This document shows, one piece after another, positions 7,602 to 17,600 of a stretch of DNA of 34,878 nt. Numbering within the stretch: position 1 is the stretch's first letter; each line of letters starts with the position of its first letter. The notes beneath the pieces were generated by a model. It ran no database searches, was not told the origin of the DNA, and saw nothing but the letters and a program-made list of their open reading frames with translations. The position numbers and the translations under genes were made by a program. Source of the stretch: Mucilaginibacter cryoferens (GTDB lineage Bacteria; Bacteroidota; Bacteroidia; Sphingobacteriales; Sphingobacteriaceae); NCBI RefSeq assembly GCF_014205845.1, contig NZ_JACHCR010000039.1, positions 1-34,878 on the forward strand, read 5' to 3'.

Positions 7602-10061
7602 ATGAACATGAAAAAATTACTCGTGGTTATTTTAACCATCTGGATAAGTATTGCCTCAATTTTTGCAAACGCGCAAACCGTATCCTGTAAAATAAGCGGC
7701 AACGTATTAACCACCGGCCAAAAGCCCATTGATGGTGCTACCATAATTTTGAATGGTGCTAAAGATTCTGTAACCTTAAAGTACGAGCTTACCGATGCAA
7801 GCGGGCACTTTGTTTTTGACGCGGTTAAGCCCGGCAGCTACCGGGTTATAATAACAGCCGTAGGCTACGTTAAATATAAAAGCGCCGTTATAGTAATAAG
7901 CCAGGCACAACCGCAAATGGTAGTAAGCAACCTGGTTTTGGAGCTGGGTAATACGGCTTTAAAGGAGGTGAGCATCACCGGCAGAAAATCATACATCGAG
8001 CATAAGATAGATCGTACGGTGGTAAATGTAGATGCACTCATCAGCAATGCGGGCACTACCGCCCTGGATGTGCTGGAGAAATCGCCGGGGGTACTGGTAG
8101 ATCAGAATGGGGTTATCAGCCTTAAAGGGCAACAGGGCGTTGTTGTTTTTATTGATGATAAGCCATCGTACCTTTCTGGTGCAGCCCTTGCCGATTATTT
8201 ACGCGCCCTACCGTCATCAACCCTGCAACAAATAGAGATCATGACCAATCCGCCGGCAAAATACGATGCCGCCGGTAACGCGGGTGTTATTAATATTAAA
8301 ACTAAAAAAACGCAGGCAGCAGGTTTTAACCTGGGGCTTAGCCTAAGTATTGGCCAAACGCGGTATACCCGAAGCAATAATAGCCTTAATTTTAATTATC
8401 GTAAAAACAAGCTCAACCTGTTTGGCAACATGGGGTATACGGTGCGCAACAGCTATGCCGATGTGGCCATCTTTCGCCGGTATAAAAATGCCGATGGCAC
8501 CACAAGCAGTATTTTTAACCAGGATACCTACAACCACCGGACGGGCCACGGCAGCAAAATTACCCTTGGGGCCGATTATGATGCATCGGAAAATACCACC
8601 TACGGTATTGCCCTTACCGGCCTGGCCCGGTACCCCGGTTTGCAAAGCAACGGTACTGGCAGCCTGCTGAACGCCGCAGGGCAGCCCGACTCCTCCATCA
8701 CGTCAAAAAATATCGAAAAAAGCAGCTTTAAAAACGCCGCCGTCAACCTCAATTACCGCCACCTGTTTAAAAAAGACGGGCCCGATGTTACCGCCAATCT
8801 CGATTATCTTAACTACGCTACCACCAATAACCAAAATTTTGATAATCAAACCATTTCGCCGGGGGGAGTGCTCATGAGCCAGGGCCAGTTAAACGGCAGC
8901 CTGCCCTCAAACATTCGCATACTATCGGCCAAGGCCGATTATGGGCATCCCTTAAAAGGCGGCATCAAACTGGAAGCAGGGGCAAAAGCCAGCTATACCC
9001 AAACCGATAATGTGGCCAATTATTTTAATACCGTAAACGGAAGCACCACGCCCGACTATGATAAAACCAACCACTTTAACTACCAGGAGCATATTAACGC
9101 CGCCTACCTTAACCTCCATAAAGATTTTAAACGCCTTAGCATCCAGGCCGGCTTGCGATTAGAAAATACGGGCTCCAACGGGCACCAGCTGGGCAACCCC
9201 ATCAGGCCCGATTCGACCTTTAACCGCAGCTATACTAACCTGTTTCCAACCCTGTTTGTGTTGTACAAACTGGATAGCCTGGGCAATAATCAAATACAGC
9301 TTGATTTTGGACGCCGCATAGACCGGCCTTATTATGAGGATCTTAATCCTTTTATTACGCCGCTTGATAAGTTTACCTACTATGTAGGCAACCCATACCT
9401 GCAACCATCCTTTGAAAACAAAATAGAGCTGGCCTACATTTTTAAAAACAACATTACCGGTACGCTAACTTACAGCGATACCAAAAACGACTCTAACGAA
9501 ACGATTGAGATAGTAAACGGCATTTACTACAGTCGGCCGGGTAATATTGGGCGTAAAAGGGTTGCCGGGTTTTCTGTAGATGGCGACTTTGAGCCTGCAA
9601 AATGGTTTAGCATACATGTAAGTGCCGAAGTTACCCATGTGCACTCACGCAGTAATTTTTACACCGGCGTGCTCAATACCCAAGGTACATTTGTATATGG
9701 CCAAAGCGTGTTGCAGTTTAAGCTAAAACAAGGTTTTAACCTACAGGTAGATGGTAATTACCAAAGCAGTATTACAAACGCCCAGTTTGTTACCGGCAGC
9801 AAAGGCGCGTTAAACGTGGCAGTATCTAAAACCCTATCGCCCCAATTTACAGCCAAACTAAGCGCCAATGATATTTTATACACCAACATAAACAGGGGTG
9901 TCATAAATAATTTGTACCTAACCGATGCCAGCTACACCAACCACGGCGATACCCGGTCGGTTTTGCTAACGCTCAGTTACAGGTTTGGTAAAACCATGGC
10001 CGGCCAGCGCAAAAAAGAACAAACCGGCGCCGACACCGAACAAGGCAGGGTTAAAAATTAG
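7602..10061 (+). CDS. TonB-dependent outer-membrane receptor, OMP_b-brl type
   Basis: This is an 819-residue outer-membrane protein. A signal peptide (about 1-25, ending ASIFANAQ) is followed by a carboxypeptidase-regulatory-like beta-sandwich (28-115, ISGNVLTTGQKPIDGATI), a TonB plug (about 130-235, with LDVLEKSPGVLVDQNGV, FIDDKPSYLSG and AGNAGVINIKTKK), and a long 22-strand-type barrel with alternating polar and aromatic residues to the C-terminus. It is the last gene of the sigma/anti-sigma unit, 127 bp after the preceding gene, so it may be the main target of that sigma factor. The substrate cannot be told from sequence. The barrel ends with a short charged tail (QRKKEQTGADTEQG) rather than an aromatic residue, which is a little unusual. 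Confidence 0.87.
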   Translation: MNMKKLLVVILTIWISIASIFANAQTVSCKISGNVLTTGQKPIDGATIILNGAKDSVTLKYELTDASGHFVFDAVKPGSYRVIITAVGYVKYKSAVIVISQAQPQMVVSNLVLELGNTALKEVSITGRKSYIEHKIDRTVVNVDALISNAGTTALDVLEKSPGVLVDQNGVISLKGQQGVVVFIDDKPSYLSGAALADYLRALPSSTLQQIEIMTNPPAKYDAAGNAGVINIKTKKTQAAGFNLGLSLSIGQTRYTRSNNSLNFNYRKNKLNLFGNMGYTVRNSYADVAIFRRYKNADGTTSSIFNQDTYNHRTGHGSKITLGADYDASENTTYGIALTGLARYPGLQSNGTGSLLNAAGQPDSSITSKNIEKSSFKNAAVNLNYRHLFKKDGPDVTANLDYLNYATTNNQNFDNQTISPGGVLMSQGQLNGSLPSNIRILSAKADYGHPLKGGIKLEAGAKASYTQTDNVANYFNTVNGSTTPDYDKTNHFNYQEHINAAYLNLHKDFKRLSIQAGLRLENTGSNGHQLGNPIRPDSTFNRSYTNLFPTLFVLYKLDSLGNNQIQLDFGRRIDRPYYEDLNPFITPLDKFTYYVGNPYLQPSFENKIELAYIFKNNITGTLTYSDTKNDSNETIEIVNGIYYSRPGNIGRKRVAGFSVDGDFEPAKWFSIHVSAEVTHVHSRSNFYTGVLNTQGTFVYGQSVLQFKLKQGFNLQVDGNYQSSITNAQFVTGSKGALNVAVSKTLSPQFTAKLSANDILYTNINRGVINNLYLTDASYTNHGDTRSVLLTLSYRFGKTMAGQRKKEQTGADTEQGRVKN

Positions 10062-10118
10062 TATCGGGGAGTAAGATTTTTTTAAGCCATGTTGATACCT
10101 GATACTAACTACTTGCTA

Positions 10119-10895
10119 CTATTCTCCAATTTCTATCCACACCGGGCAATGGTCGCTGGTTTTTTCCCAGCCGCGTACATCGCGGCTCACCCCGGCGGCT
10201 TTGAGGCGGGGGCTTACCTGCGGACTGAGCAGAAAGTGGTCGATACGCAAACCGGCGTTGCGGCCGTAGGCATTGCGAAAATAGTCGAAAAAGGTATAGA
10301 TCACCTCGTTGGGGTATAGTTTGCGGATGGCATCGGTCCAACCCTGGTCAACCAGGTTTTTAAAGGCTTGGCGCACTTCGGGGCGAAAGAGGGCATCATC
10401 TACCCAGCGTTCGGGCTTGTAAGCGTCGAGTTCGGTGGGCATTACGTTGTAGTCGCCGGTAAGTATAACGGGTACCTGTTGGGCCAGCAGATCGGCAGCG
10501 TGGGTGGTAAGCCTGTTAAACCAGTTTAGCTTATACTCCAGCTTAGGGCCGGGGGCGGGGTTGCCGTTGGGCAGGTACAGGCAGCCTATAACAATGCCGT
10601 TCACCAAGGCTTCAATGTAGCGGCTTTGCTCATCGTCGGGGTCGCCGGGCAGGCCTTTGCGCAGTTCTTTCAACTCGTGCCCTTCGCGGGCGAGGATGGC
10701 CACCCCGTTCCAGCTTTTTTGACCATGCCATATGGCCTTGTAGCCGGCATCTAATATCGCCTGCTCCGGAAATTTATCCTGCGGTGCTTTTAGCTCTTGC
10801 AGGCAAACAACATCGGGCGCGGTTTCGGCAAGCCAGCGCAGCAACACCGGCAGGCGACCATTTACGCCGTTTACATTATAAGTGGCAATTCTCAT
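10119..10895 (-). CDS. xth: Exodeoxyribonuclease III
   Basis: This is a 258-residue AP endonuclease/3'-5' exonuclease of the exonuclease III family, acting in base-excision repair. Key residues are visible: MRIATYNVNGVNGR with Asn7, CLQELKAP with metal-ligand Glu34, TGDYNVMPTELD (Asp/Asn pair), RIDHFLLS, and TSDHCPVW with the Asp248-His249 pair. Length matches the family (about 255-270). It is convergent with the receptor gene (57 bp apart), which fits the end of two transcription units. The longer name XthA/ExoA would also be acceptable. Confidence 0.95.
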   Translation of the reverse strand: MRIATYNVNGVNGRLPVLLRWLAETAPDVVCLQELKAPQDKFPEQAILDAGYKAIWHGQKSWNGVAILAREGHELKELRKGLPGDPDDEQSRYIEALVNGIVIGCLYLPNGNPAPGPKLEYKLNWFNRLTTHAADLLAQQVPVILTGDYNVMPTELDAYKPERWVDDALFRPEVRQAFKNLVDQGWTDAIRKLYPNEVIYTFFDYFRNAYGRNAGLRIDHFLLSPQVSPRLKAAGVSRDVRGWEKTSDHCPVWIEIGE

Positions 10896-11201
10896 TTGGT
10901 AAAAGTTGAAGTTTTTTCTCGAAAAGTACTAAAAACCGGGCCGGAAGTATGTGATAAGGTAAAGAAAAATATCCTTTTATTACGGGTGTTGAACGCTGGT
11001 TAAGACTCACCCCGGCTACGCTTCGCTGGCCGACCCTCTCTCTGACTTCGTCGCATAGAGGGTAAAACCAACTTTTTTTTGCCCCTCTATGCGGCGAAAA
11101 CCGGAGAGAGGGGCAGCCGGGCGCGGCCTCGTCGGGGGCGAGTCTTCGTCGCTATGCAATGGCGCTATTTGAACCCGGACGTTGCCAGACCAGGCAATCC
11201 G
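10896..11201. other. Gene-free stretch with a long imperfect hairpin
   Basis: No gene is seen. The main content is the inverted repeat at 11034-11112. The 11113-11201 part is GC-rich relative to its surroundings and resembles degraded repeat sequence. Confidence 0.55.
11034..11112. repeat. Imperfect inverted repeat with T-rich loop
   Basis: The left arm 11034-11062 (CCCTCTCTC ... CGCATAGAGGG) pairs with the right arm 11083-11112 (CCCTCTATGCGGCG ... GAGAGAGGG), with a handful of mismatches in the middle of roughly 30-bp arms. The 20-base loop holds a run of eight T. It lies between two minus-strand genes and may separate their transcripts. The CCCTCTCTC/GAGAGAGGG type of palindrome is repeated in many genomes of this group (recollection, not searched). 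Confidence 0.7.
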
Positions 11202-11378
11202 CTAAGAAAACAACCCGTGGGTGATCTCTTCTTTTTCCGGATCGCCATAAAAAAAGATGGTAAAGCCGGGTGCGCCCTCTACTATGCTGAGGATGTCTTC
11301 GCGTTTAATATTGTTTTCGTTGATGTAAAGCGCCAGCCGGGCTGCGGAGGTAAACGTATCGGTTTTTACGATGATCAT
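11202..11378 (-). CDS. Small 58-residue conserved-looking protein
   Basis: A complete small frame runs from ATG at 11378 to TAG at 11202. It begins MIIVKTDTFTSAARLALYIN, has a central basic/acidic helix (NNIKREDILSIVEG), then a hydrophobic strand (GFTIFFYGDPE), and ends ITHGLFS. The composition, third-position choices and predicted alpha/beta pattern look like a real soluble protein rather than a shadow: the opposite-strand frame over it reads as nonsense rich in Arg and Gly. No domain family is recognised. It is the only gene in an otherwise repeat-filled gap and would be missed by a 60-residue cut-off. Confidence 0.65.
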   Translation of the reverse strand: MIIVKTDTFTSAARLALYINENNIKREDILSIVEGAPGFTIFFYGDPEKEEITHGLFS

Positions 11379-11568
11379 TGGTGTATGTTTTTATAAAGAT
11401 AGAAAGCTGCTGCGTTTGTTACAAAAAATAGCCCCACAAATGCTTTGCCCCGATATTTATATCCCATCTAAAATAGCCGAACACTTAAATATCTTATAAT
11501 CAAATATATAGTCTGTTACCCCCGAACGCCCGAACACCCCACAAAAAACCGAACACCCATATACAAAA

Positions 11569-11598
11569 GAAACCTGCCGTTTTACAACAACAGGTTTC
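11569..11598 (-). terminator. Hairpin terminator after the GH76 gene
   Basis: Perfect 8-bp arms GAAACCTG (11569-11576) and CAGGTTTC (11591-11598) with a 14-base loop lie about 30 bp past the GH76 stop. On the minus strand the stem is followed by TTTTGTATAT. This fits an intrinsic terminator for the fecR-susC-susD-GH76 unit. Confidence 0.6.
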
Positions 11599-11629
11599 GT
11601 TACAATATACAGGTAGAGATAGGGTACTG

Positions 11630-12751
11630 CTATTTTGACGATGGCGGACAAAGCTGCATAAAGGTAACTATGCTGCTTGCCTCGTACGATTGGATGTCGC
11701 CCGTAGGGCAGGCTACCGCGTAGTTGCGGTAGGTGAGGTTGCGGGTGGCGTCGCGGTTTATCCAGCCGGTATTTACGTTGGTTTGTATCCAGCTTAAGTA
11801 CTGGGTTTGGCCTTCTTCGGTTATCAGCTGCATTACGTATTGGGCAAATATGGCCTTTAGTACGCCCTGCTCATTAAAATCGCCTTCGGCGGGTAGTATG
11901 CCGCTGGTACAGAGGTTGTTTTTAACATAGTCGGTATATAGCTTGGCATCGTTAAGGTAGGTGGCATCGTTGGTTACCTTGTACAGTGCCAAAGCCGCAC
12001 CTATGGCCGTCCCAGAGTTATAGGTATAATCCTGGCCGCCAGCCGGGTTGTTGCCAATCTTATTATCATTTATCTTACCAGATGCATCGGCCAAATTGGC
12101 TTTGCTCCAGGCGTATATGGCTTTTGCCTTGTTACAATAGCTGGTATCGCCGGTAATGGTATACAACCGCATGGCTGCAATAACGGTAGGGTAGTTGATG
12201 CACGAGTTTTTACCACTATGCTGAAAATCCCAGTACATGCCCCCATTGGCAGCATCATAAGAGCCAGCCCAAACGTGGTCGAAACCGGCTTTGGCTTTAT
12301 CGAGATAGGTAGCGTTGCCGGTTATTTGGTTGGCGCGGGCCAGGGCCATTACCCACCACATCATATCGTCATAAATAAACCATACGCTGGTGTTGTTCCA
12401 GTTGTAGCCGTCGTATTGGTTATAGTTGCCCTGGTACAGGTTGTTGATCATATTTAGCTGGGTGGGTGCCTTTGTACGCTGGTATACGTTGATGGCCATA
12501 TCCAGGTAAATGGCCTGCGTCCAGATGGCGGCTACACCGTCTTTTTTAGTAGTGCTGTAGTATAATTTAGCTGTAGGGTTGTAAAAATAGCTGTTAAAAG
12601 CAGTGTAGGCCAGGTCGGCATCGCCGGTAGTAAAATCCTGGTCAATAGGTTTAACTACCGATGTTTTGGTTGGTGTGGTATCCTTACCTTTACTACAACT
12701 TACAAAGCTTATAAACAAACCAAGTATCAATAAACAGGTTAACTTTTTCAT
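11630..12751 (-). CDS. GH76 lipoprotein, putative alpha-1,6-mannanase
   Basis: This is a 373-residue surface or periplasmic lipoprotein. The signal peptide ends in a lipobox (SFVSC, Cys19), followed by a short Ser/Thr-rich spacer. The rest is an alpha/alpha barrel of glycoside hydrolase family 76: IWTQAIYLDMAINVY, the catalytic double Asp in IYDDMMWW (Asp128-Asp129), YWDFQHSGKNSCINYPTVIA and YTYNSGTAIGAALALYK. Family members cleave alpha-1,6-mannan backbones such as those of yeast or fungal cell walls. It is the last gene of the fecR-susC-susD unit, 99 bp after susD, which supports a mannan or related alpha-glycan as substrate. Family assignment is sure; exact substrate is inferred. Confidence 0.9.
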   Translation of the reverse strand: MKKLTCLLILGLFISFVSCSKGKDTTPTKTSVVKPIDQDFTTGDADLAYTAFNSYFYNPTAKLYYSTTKKDGVAAIWTQAIYLDMAINVYQRTKAPTQLNMINNLYQGNYNQYDGYNWNNTSVWFIYDDMMWWVMALARANQITGNATYLDKAKAGFDHVWAGSYDAANGGMYWDFQHSGKNSCINYPTVIAAMRLYTITGDTSYCNKAKAIYAWSKANLADASGKINDNKIGNNPAGGQDYTYNSGTAIGAALALYKVTNDATYLNDAKLYTDYVKNNLCTSGILPAEGDFNEQGVLKAIFAQYVMQLITEEGQTQYLSWIQTNVNTGWINRDATRNLTYRNYAVACPTGDIQSYEASSIVTFMQLCPPSSK

Positions 12752-12804
12752 GCTGATGTTTTTAAATGGAACATTGTGCCGGCTAACCGGGATTGGTTTA
12801 AACA

Positions 12805-12833
12805 GGCAGCAACGGAATTACTCCGCTGCTGCC
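12805..12833 (-). other. Intercistronic hairpin between susD and GH76
   Basis: GGCAGCAACGGA (12805-12816) pairs with TCCGCTGCTGCC (12822-12833) with one A-C mismatch and a 5-base loop. On the minus strand only TGTTT follows, so it is more likely an RNA-stabilising or partially attenuating hairpin than a full terminator. It could set the lower expression of the enzyme relative to SusCD. Confidence 0.6.
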
Positions 12834-12850
12834 GCAATTGTGTGGCTGTG

Positions 12851-14653
12851 TTACCAGCCTGGGTTTTGGACTAATTTTTTATCGGTATCCACATCCTTTT
12901 GCGGGATAGGAAAAAAGTAATGACGTTTGCTAAATACCCGTGTTTCAAATGGTACTACTTTCAAAAAGTCGGGCAGGTTGGCGTTGATATTGAGGCCATA
13001 GATAGGGCCGTTATCGGTTTGCTCGGCAATTTTCCAGCGGCGTACATCAAAAAAGCGTACGTTCTCAAAGGCCAGCTCCACACGGCGTTCCTTGCGGATA
13101 GCTGTGCGCATGGCATCCTGGCCAACAGGTGCAGCCAGATCGGTAGAGCCATACTCTGGTACACCCGCACGATTGCGTATAAGGTTAAGGTATTTTAAAA
13201 TGTCGGGATCGCCGGGAGCGTATTCGTTAAGGGCTTCCACGTAATCCATATAAATGTTGGCTAAGCGTAACAGCATCAGTGTGCGGCCACCAACGTTCCA
13301 GTTACCCAGTCCCATCATTTTACGTACAATATAACCTGTTGGCGAGTAGTCATTACCACCTGTTGCCTTACCCGAGTTGCCGGTATTGTACAATTGGGTA
13401 ATTACGATGCCGGTATTGGTATCAAGCCAGGTGCTACCATTATAGGTAATATCTACATAAAAACGTGGCTCGCGGTTTACCCATTGGTTATAGATGCCAG
13501 CGCTGGTGTATTTAGTTGCAGTGGCCGAATTACCGCTTGTTACGTAGCCTGATGTAGGGTCATCGATGCTTTTACCGTTGGCCATAAAAAAGGCATCAAC
13601 TATGTTTTGGGTAGCACCCAAGCCTCCAGAGCCACGTACTTCTGATGCATAACCGTTATGATATGGTGTCATCTCGTACTGGCGGGCGCTTAGGGAGTTG
13701 TTGGCACGGGCCAGGATAACCTCTTTATTCCAGTCGGTTAACCAATAATCGCGGCATGACAGGTATGGATCGAAATTGCCTGCCGCATCATTTTTGCGGA
13801 AAAGATCATAAACGCCCGGTACAAACTGGGTAATAAAATCCTTGTAGGCATCAGCAGCGGTTTTCCATTTGTTAACATCGGCAGTTTGGCTGATAAGCGC
13901 CTTGCCATCGGTGTTTTTTAACGCGGCCTCATCAGTATTGCCGTTATATAGCGGACTGGCATCCATCAATAAAGTTTGCGCTCTAAAAGCCAAAGCTATA
14001 CCTTTTGTAATGCGGCCATAGTTACTATCGTTTGATGGTGTAACGGGCAAATTTGCGGCCGCTGTAAGTAATTCTGCTGATACATAGTTGGTACAATCAT
14101 CAAAGGAGCTGCGGGGCAGTTGTACATCGGCAAAGGAGGCATCGGGAGCAATTACATTATCGCCCAATAAAACTACCGGTCCATAAATGCGCATCAGGTA
14201 ATAATAGTACATAGCCCGTATGGCTTGTGCCTCGGCTTTGTACTGGATTTTAAGGGCTGGGGTCATATCTTCTACCTTATCTACATTGGCAATAAAAAAG
14301 GTTGCCGAGCGGATGCCCTTGTAAAAGTTGGTCCAATAATCTGATACAAAGCCCGAGTTTGCATCCCAGTTACCAATGTTTACATCGTTTGATTGTACAA
14401 AGCTCCAGTCATAATCGGCCTCGTCTGATGCGCCCGTCCATAAGCCGGCGTTGCGTGAACCTCCTGGGTTGCGCTGTCCAAATTCATCGGGGATGTAGCT
14501 GTATACATTGGCCAAAAACTTTTCGGCGCTGGTGCGGCTGGTAAAGGTTTCTTCTAATGAAAGCCTGTCGTTAGGTACTTGGTCTAAATACTTTTTACAG
14601 GATGTAGCAAGCGTTAAGACTAATACCGATGCTAATAAAAATATCTTTTTCAT
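12851..14653 (-). CDS. SusD/RagB-family glycan-binding lipoprotein
   Basis: This gives 600 residues when started at ATG 14653 (MKKIFLLASVLVLTLATSC). The longer frame back to 14746 would overlap the end of susC and add 31 residues before the signal peptide, so it is rejected. The lipobox is ATSC (Cys19), followed by KKYLDQVPNDRLSLEETF, the hallmark SusD N-terminus. TPR-like helices follow (FYKGIRSATFFIANVDKVED, AEAQAIRAMYYYYLMRIYGPV), then the C-terminal RagB part (LLRLANIYMDYVEALNEY, IRKERRVELAFENVRFFDVRRW). It sits on the cell surface and lids the SusC transporter. It starts 22 bp after susC, so the two are co-translated. Confidence 0.95.
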   Translation of the reverse strand: MKKIFLLASVLVLTLATSCKKYLDQVPNDRLSLEETFTSRTSAEKFLANVYSYIPDEFGQRNPGGSRNAGLWTGASDEADYDWSFVQSNDVNIGNWDANSGFVSDYWTNFYKGIRSATFFIANVDKVEDMTPALKIQYKAEAQAIRAMYYYYLMRIYGPVVLLGDNVIAPDASFADVQLPRSSFDDCTNYVSAELLTAAANLPVTPSNDSNYGRITKGIALAFRAQTLLMDASPLYNGNTDEAALKNTDGKALISQTADVNKWKTAADAYKDFITQFVPGVYDLFRKNDAAGNFDPYLSCRDYWLTDWNKEVILARANNSLSARQYEMTPYHNGYASEVRGSGGLGATQNIVDAFFMANGKSIDDPTSGYVTSGNSATATKYTSAGIYNQWVNREPRFYVDITYNGSTWLDTNTGIVITQLYNTGNSGKATGGNDYSPTGYIVRKMMGLGNWNVGGRTLMLLRLANIYMDYVEALNEYAPGDPDILKYLNLIRNRAGVPEYGSTDLAAPVGQDAMRTAIRKERRVELAFENVRFFDVRRWKIAEQTDNGPIYGLNINANLPDFLKVVPFETRVFSKRHYFFPIPQKDVDTDKKLVQNPGW

Positions 14654-14675
14654 AATCTTTTGTCTTAATGGTTGA

Positions 14676-17600
14676 TTAAAATTTAAGGTTAAGGCCAAGT
14701 GAAACGGTTTTGACACTTGGGTATTTGGCGCCATCGGCACGGCCATTCTGGTCGGTATTCAGCTCGGGGTCCCAAAGTTTAAACTTGCTAAAGGTTAACA
14801 GGTTATAGCCTATCAGGTAGATGCGTGCATTTTTTATTTTAAATTTGCTAAACAGATCTGCTGGTAGGGTATAACCAAACTCGGCAGTTTTTAGGCGGAT
14901 AAAACCAACATCCTTAACCCACCACGAGCTTGCCTGCGAGTTGTTAAAGTTTTCGCTATCGCCATAAGCTAAACGCGGATAAAATACATTCTGACTTGGG
15001 TTTTGCGGTGTCCAGCGGTCAACAGCGTTGCTGTAAACGTTGGTTTCGCCGCCATCGCCGTTAAATGGAATAATACCGGCACCACCTAATTCAACATCGG
15101 CATTGGCCACACCCTGAAAAAACGCGCCTACATAAAAACCTTTGTAGGCCACGTTTACACCAAAACCGTAAACGGTTGATGGTACATCGCCATTGCCAAT
15201 TTTAGTTTGGTCATAAGCGTTTATCAATCCATCGCCGTTAAGGTCTTTGTATTTGATATCGCCCGGTAATACTTTCGATTTATCGCCCGGTACCGCGCTC
15301 GCGTCAATATCGGCCTGGTCTTTAAATAAGCCTACAGCCTGATAGCCGTAACGTGCCAGTATTGGCTGGCCGCGATGATCGAGCCATGGATATTGCTGTG
15401 TTGGCCTGTCGTCTTCAACTATTATAGCTTTGTTGTAGGTAAAAGTACCCCTGAAACCAATGTTTACTTTACCAAGCTGCGCATTGTACTCCAGTGTAGC
15501 ATCAATCCCTTTATTGTTTGCTATACCCAAATTACCCTCTGGCTGACTTGATAAGCCCACAAAATTGGGAACCGACTGCCTTTGTAAAAATATGCCTGTA
15601 CGGTGCTCCTTAAACAGATCTACAATTAGGGAAAGGTTGTCATGAAGTGTTTTAACTTCCATACCCAGATCCTGTTTGTGCGATTTTGCCCAGCTTACGC
15701 TAACACCATAATCGGTAACATTTATTCCGTTTGAGTTTTCGAAGCCTTTACCAAAAGTATAACCACCGTTGTTTACATCTGTTAACTCCGATACCAGGGT
15801 TAAGTAACCAAAGCGCCTGCCGTTGCCCAGGTCGTCGCTACCTACGTAACCGTTAGAGTAGCGAAATTTGAGGAAAGTAATAGCATCTTTTATCGGCTCA
15901 AAAAACTTTTCGTTTGATGCTACCCATCCAATACCTAATGATGGGAAAAAGCCGAACCGCCGTTTAGGGTCAAAGTTTTCGGACCCGTTATAACCAAAGT
16001 TGGCTTCAAAAAAGTACCGGTCGTCATAAGAATAGGTGCCTCTGCCTGCAAGGCCAAGGTATCGGTGTGGTATCGAACCGCTAAAATCGCTGGCAAAAGC
16101 ATCAACCTCATCTCTGGCATTACCTAAAGCAAGGCCGGTTACGCGGTGTTTGCCAAAGCTTCTGTCGTAGTTAATGGATGCTTCTGTATAAACTTGCCTG
16201 CTGCCGCCGTTGTTTCGGTTATAACTTAAATAGTTACCGTTACCTGTGTAAGTACGTACCAGGTTTAGTGTCCCATCGGCATTATAAGGGTTGTTTATAT
16301 CCGGAAAGTAGGTGTTTTCGCGTTTTGAGCGGTTGATGCTATGTGAACTATAGTTATCAAATGAAAACATTGCCGTTGCGCTTAAACCTTTGGTAAAAAA
16401 GGCCAGATCCTGGCTCATCCGCAAATTGGTTAAAACAGCATTGTCAAAATCGGTATTGTAACCCCTGCGCGTTAAATCGGCATAAGGGTTTCTGAAACCC
16501 CCGTTTGCCGATTTACCAGGGATAAAGCCACCAGGGTACGATATTGGATACTCTACCGGTGGTACGCTCAGCGCATTAACAAAAATATCCTGGGTAGCAA
16601 TTGCAGGGCCGTTTGAGTTTGCGGCGTAGCCTTGCACGCCCAAATCGAGTTTGGTTGTGCTGCTTAGTTTAAGATTTAAGTTACTGGTAAAGTTGTATTT
16701 TGTATAGGTAACATCGGAATTATATTGCGATAGGTCGTCTGTTTTCAGAAAGCCGCCTTCGTTATAATAGCCAACAGATACATAATACTGGGCATTATCC
16801 ACACCGCCGCTGGCGTTAAAGTTGGCGCGCCTGTTGTAGCCAAGTTTGTTAAAGGTAGCTGCCAGCCAGTCAACATTAGGATACAATAAAGGATCTGTTT
16901 TATTGGCGGTATTGTTGATGTAGTCTTGGGTGTATTTTGGCTGCGATCCGCGGGTGGTAAGCGCTTCGTTCACCAGGTTCATATAAGTAACGCCATCGGC
17001 CAATTGAGGGCGTTTTGTAAAGGTGGTAACACCCTCATTGTAGTCGAGGTAAATTTGAGTTTTGCCCACTTTGCCGCGTTTGGTTTGTACCAACACCACG
17101 CCATTAGCGCCACGCACACCATAAACGGCAGTGCTTGATGCATCTTTAAGTATGGTAAATGAGGCTATATCTTCGGGATCTATCTGATTAATGGAACGTT
17201 CTACACCATCTACCAATACTAAAGGATTTGATGAAGCACCGCCAAAGGTAGATACACCCCGAATCCAGATGTCGGCTAGATCTTTGCCTGGCTCCCCCGA
17301 ACGTTGCACCCCTACAACGCCCGAGATACGCCCGGCCAATGCCGATGTTATATTTGAGGTAGGCAGTTTTAGCTCCTCTACATTAACTGTTGATTGTGCA
17401 CCTATCAGACTTATTTTGCGCTGCACGCCATAGCCTACCACTGCTACTTCGGTAAGTAGGTTGCCGGCCTCTTTCATTTTAACACTGATGATGGTTTGGG
17501 TGCCTACAGGTACTTCGGCAGTTTCGAAACCGATAAAGCTGAACACCAGGATAGATTCGGCCGATGGGGCCGATATGGTGTATTTACCTTTCACATCTGT

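Noticed and set aside
10089..10341. Plus- and minus-strand short frames over exonuclease III
   Set aside because: Both are shadows of the well-conserved exonuclease III frame.
11165..11205. Minus-strand GGGTTCAAAT followed by GC-rich bases, resembling a tRNA T-arm
   Set aside because: The bases that would pair with CCGGG do not match, and no anticodon or acceptor stem can be folded around it.
11079..11396. 105-residue plus-strand frame
   Set aside because: Composition is Arg/Gly-rich without structure and it runs across the inverted repeat; the minus-strand 58-residue frame explains the coding signal.
14654..14746. Longer start for the SusD protein overlapping the end of susC
   Set aside because: It would place 31 residues before a perfect lipoprotein signal peptide; the internal ATG 14653 is the real start.
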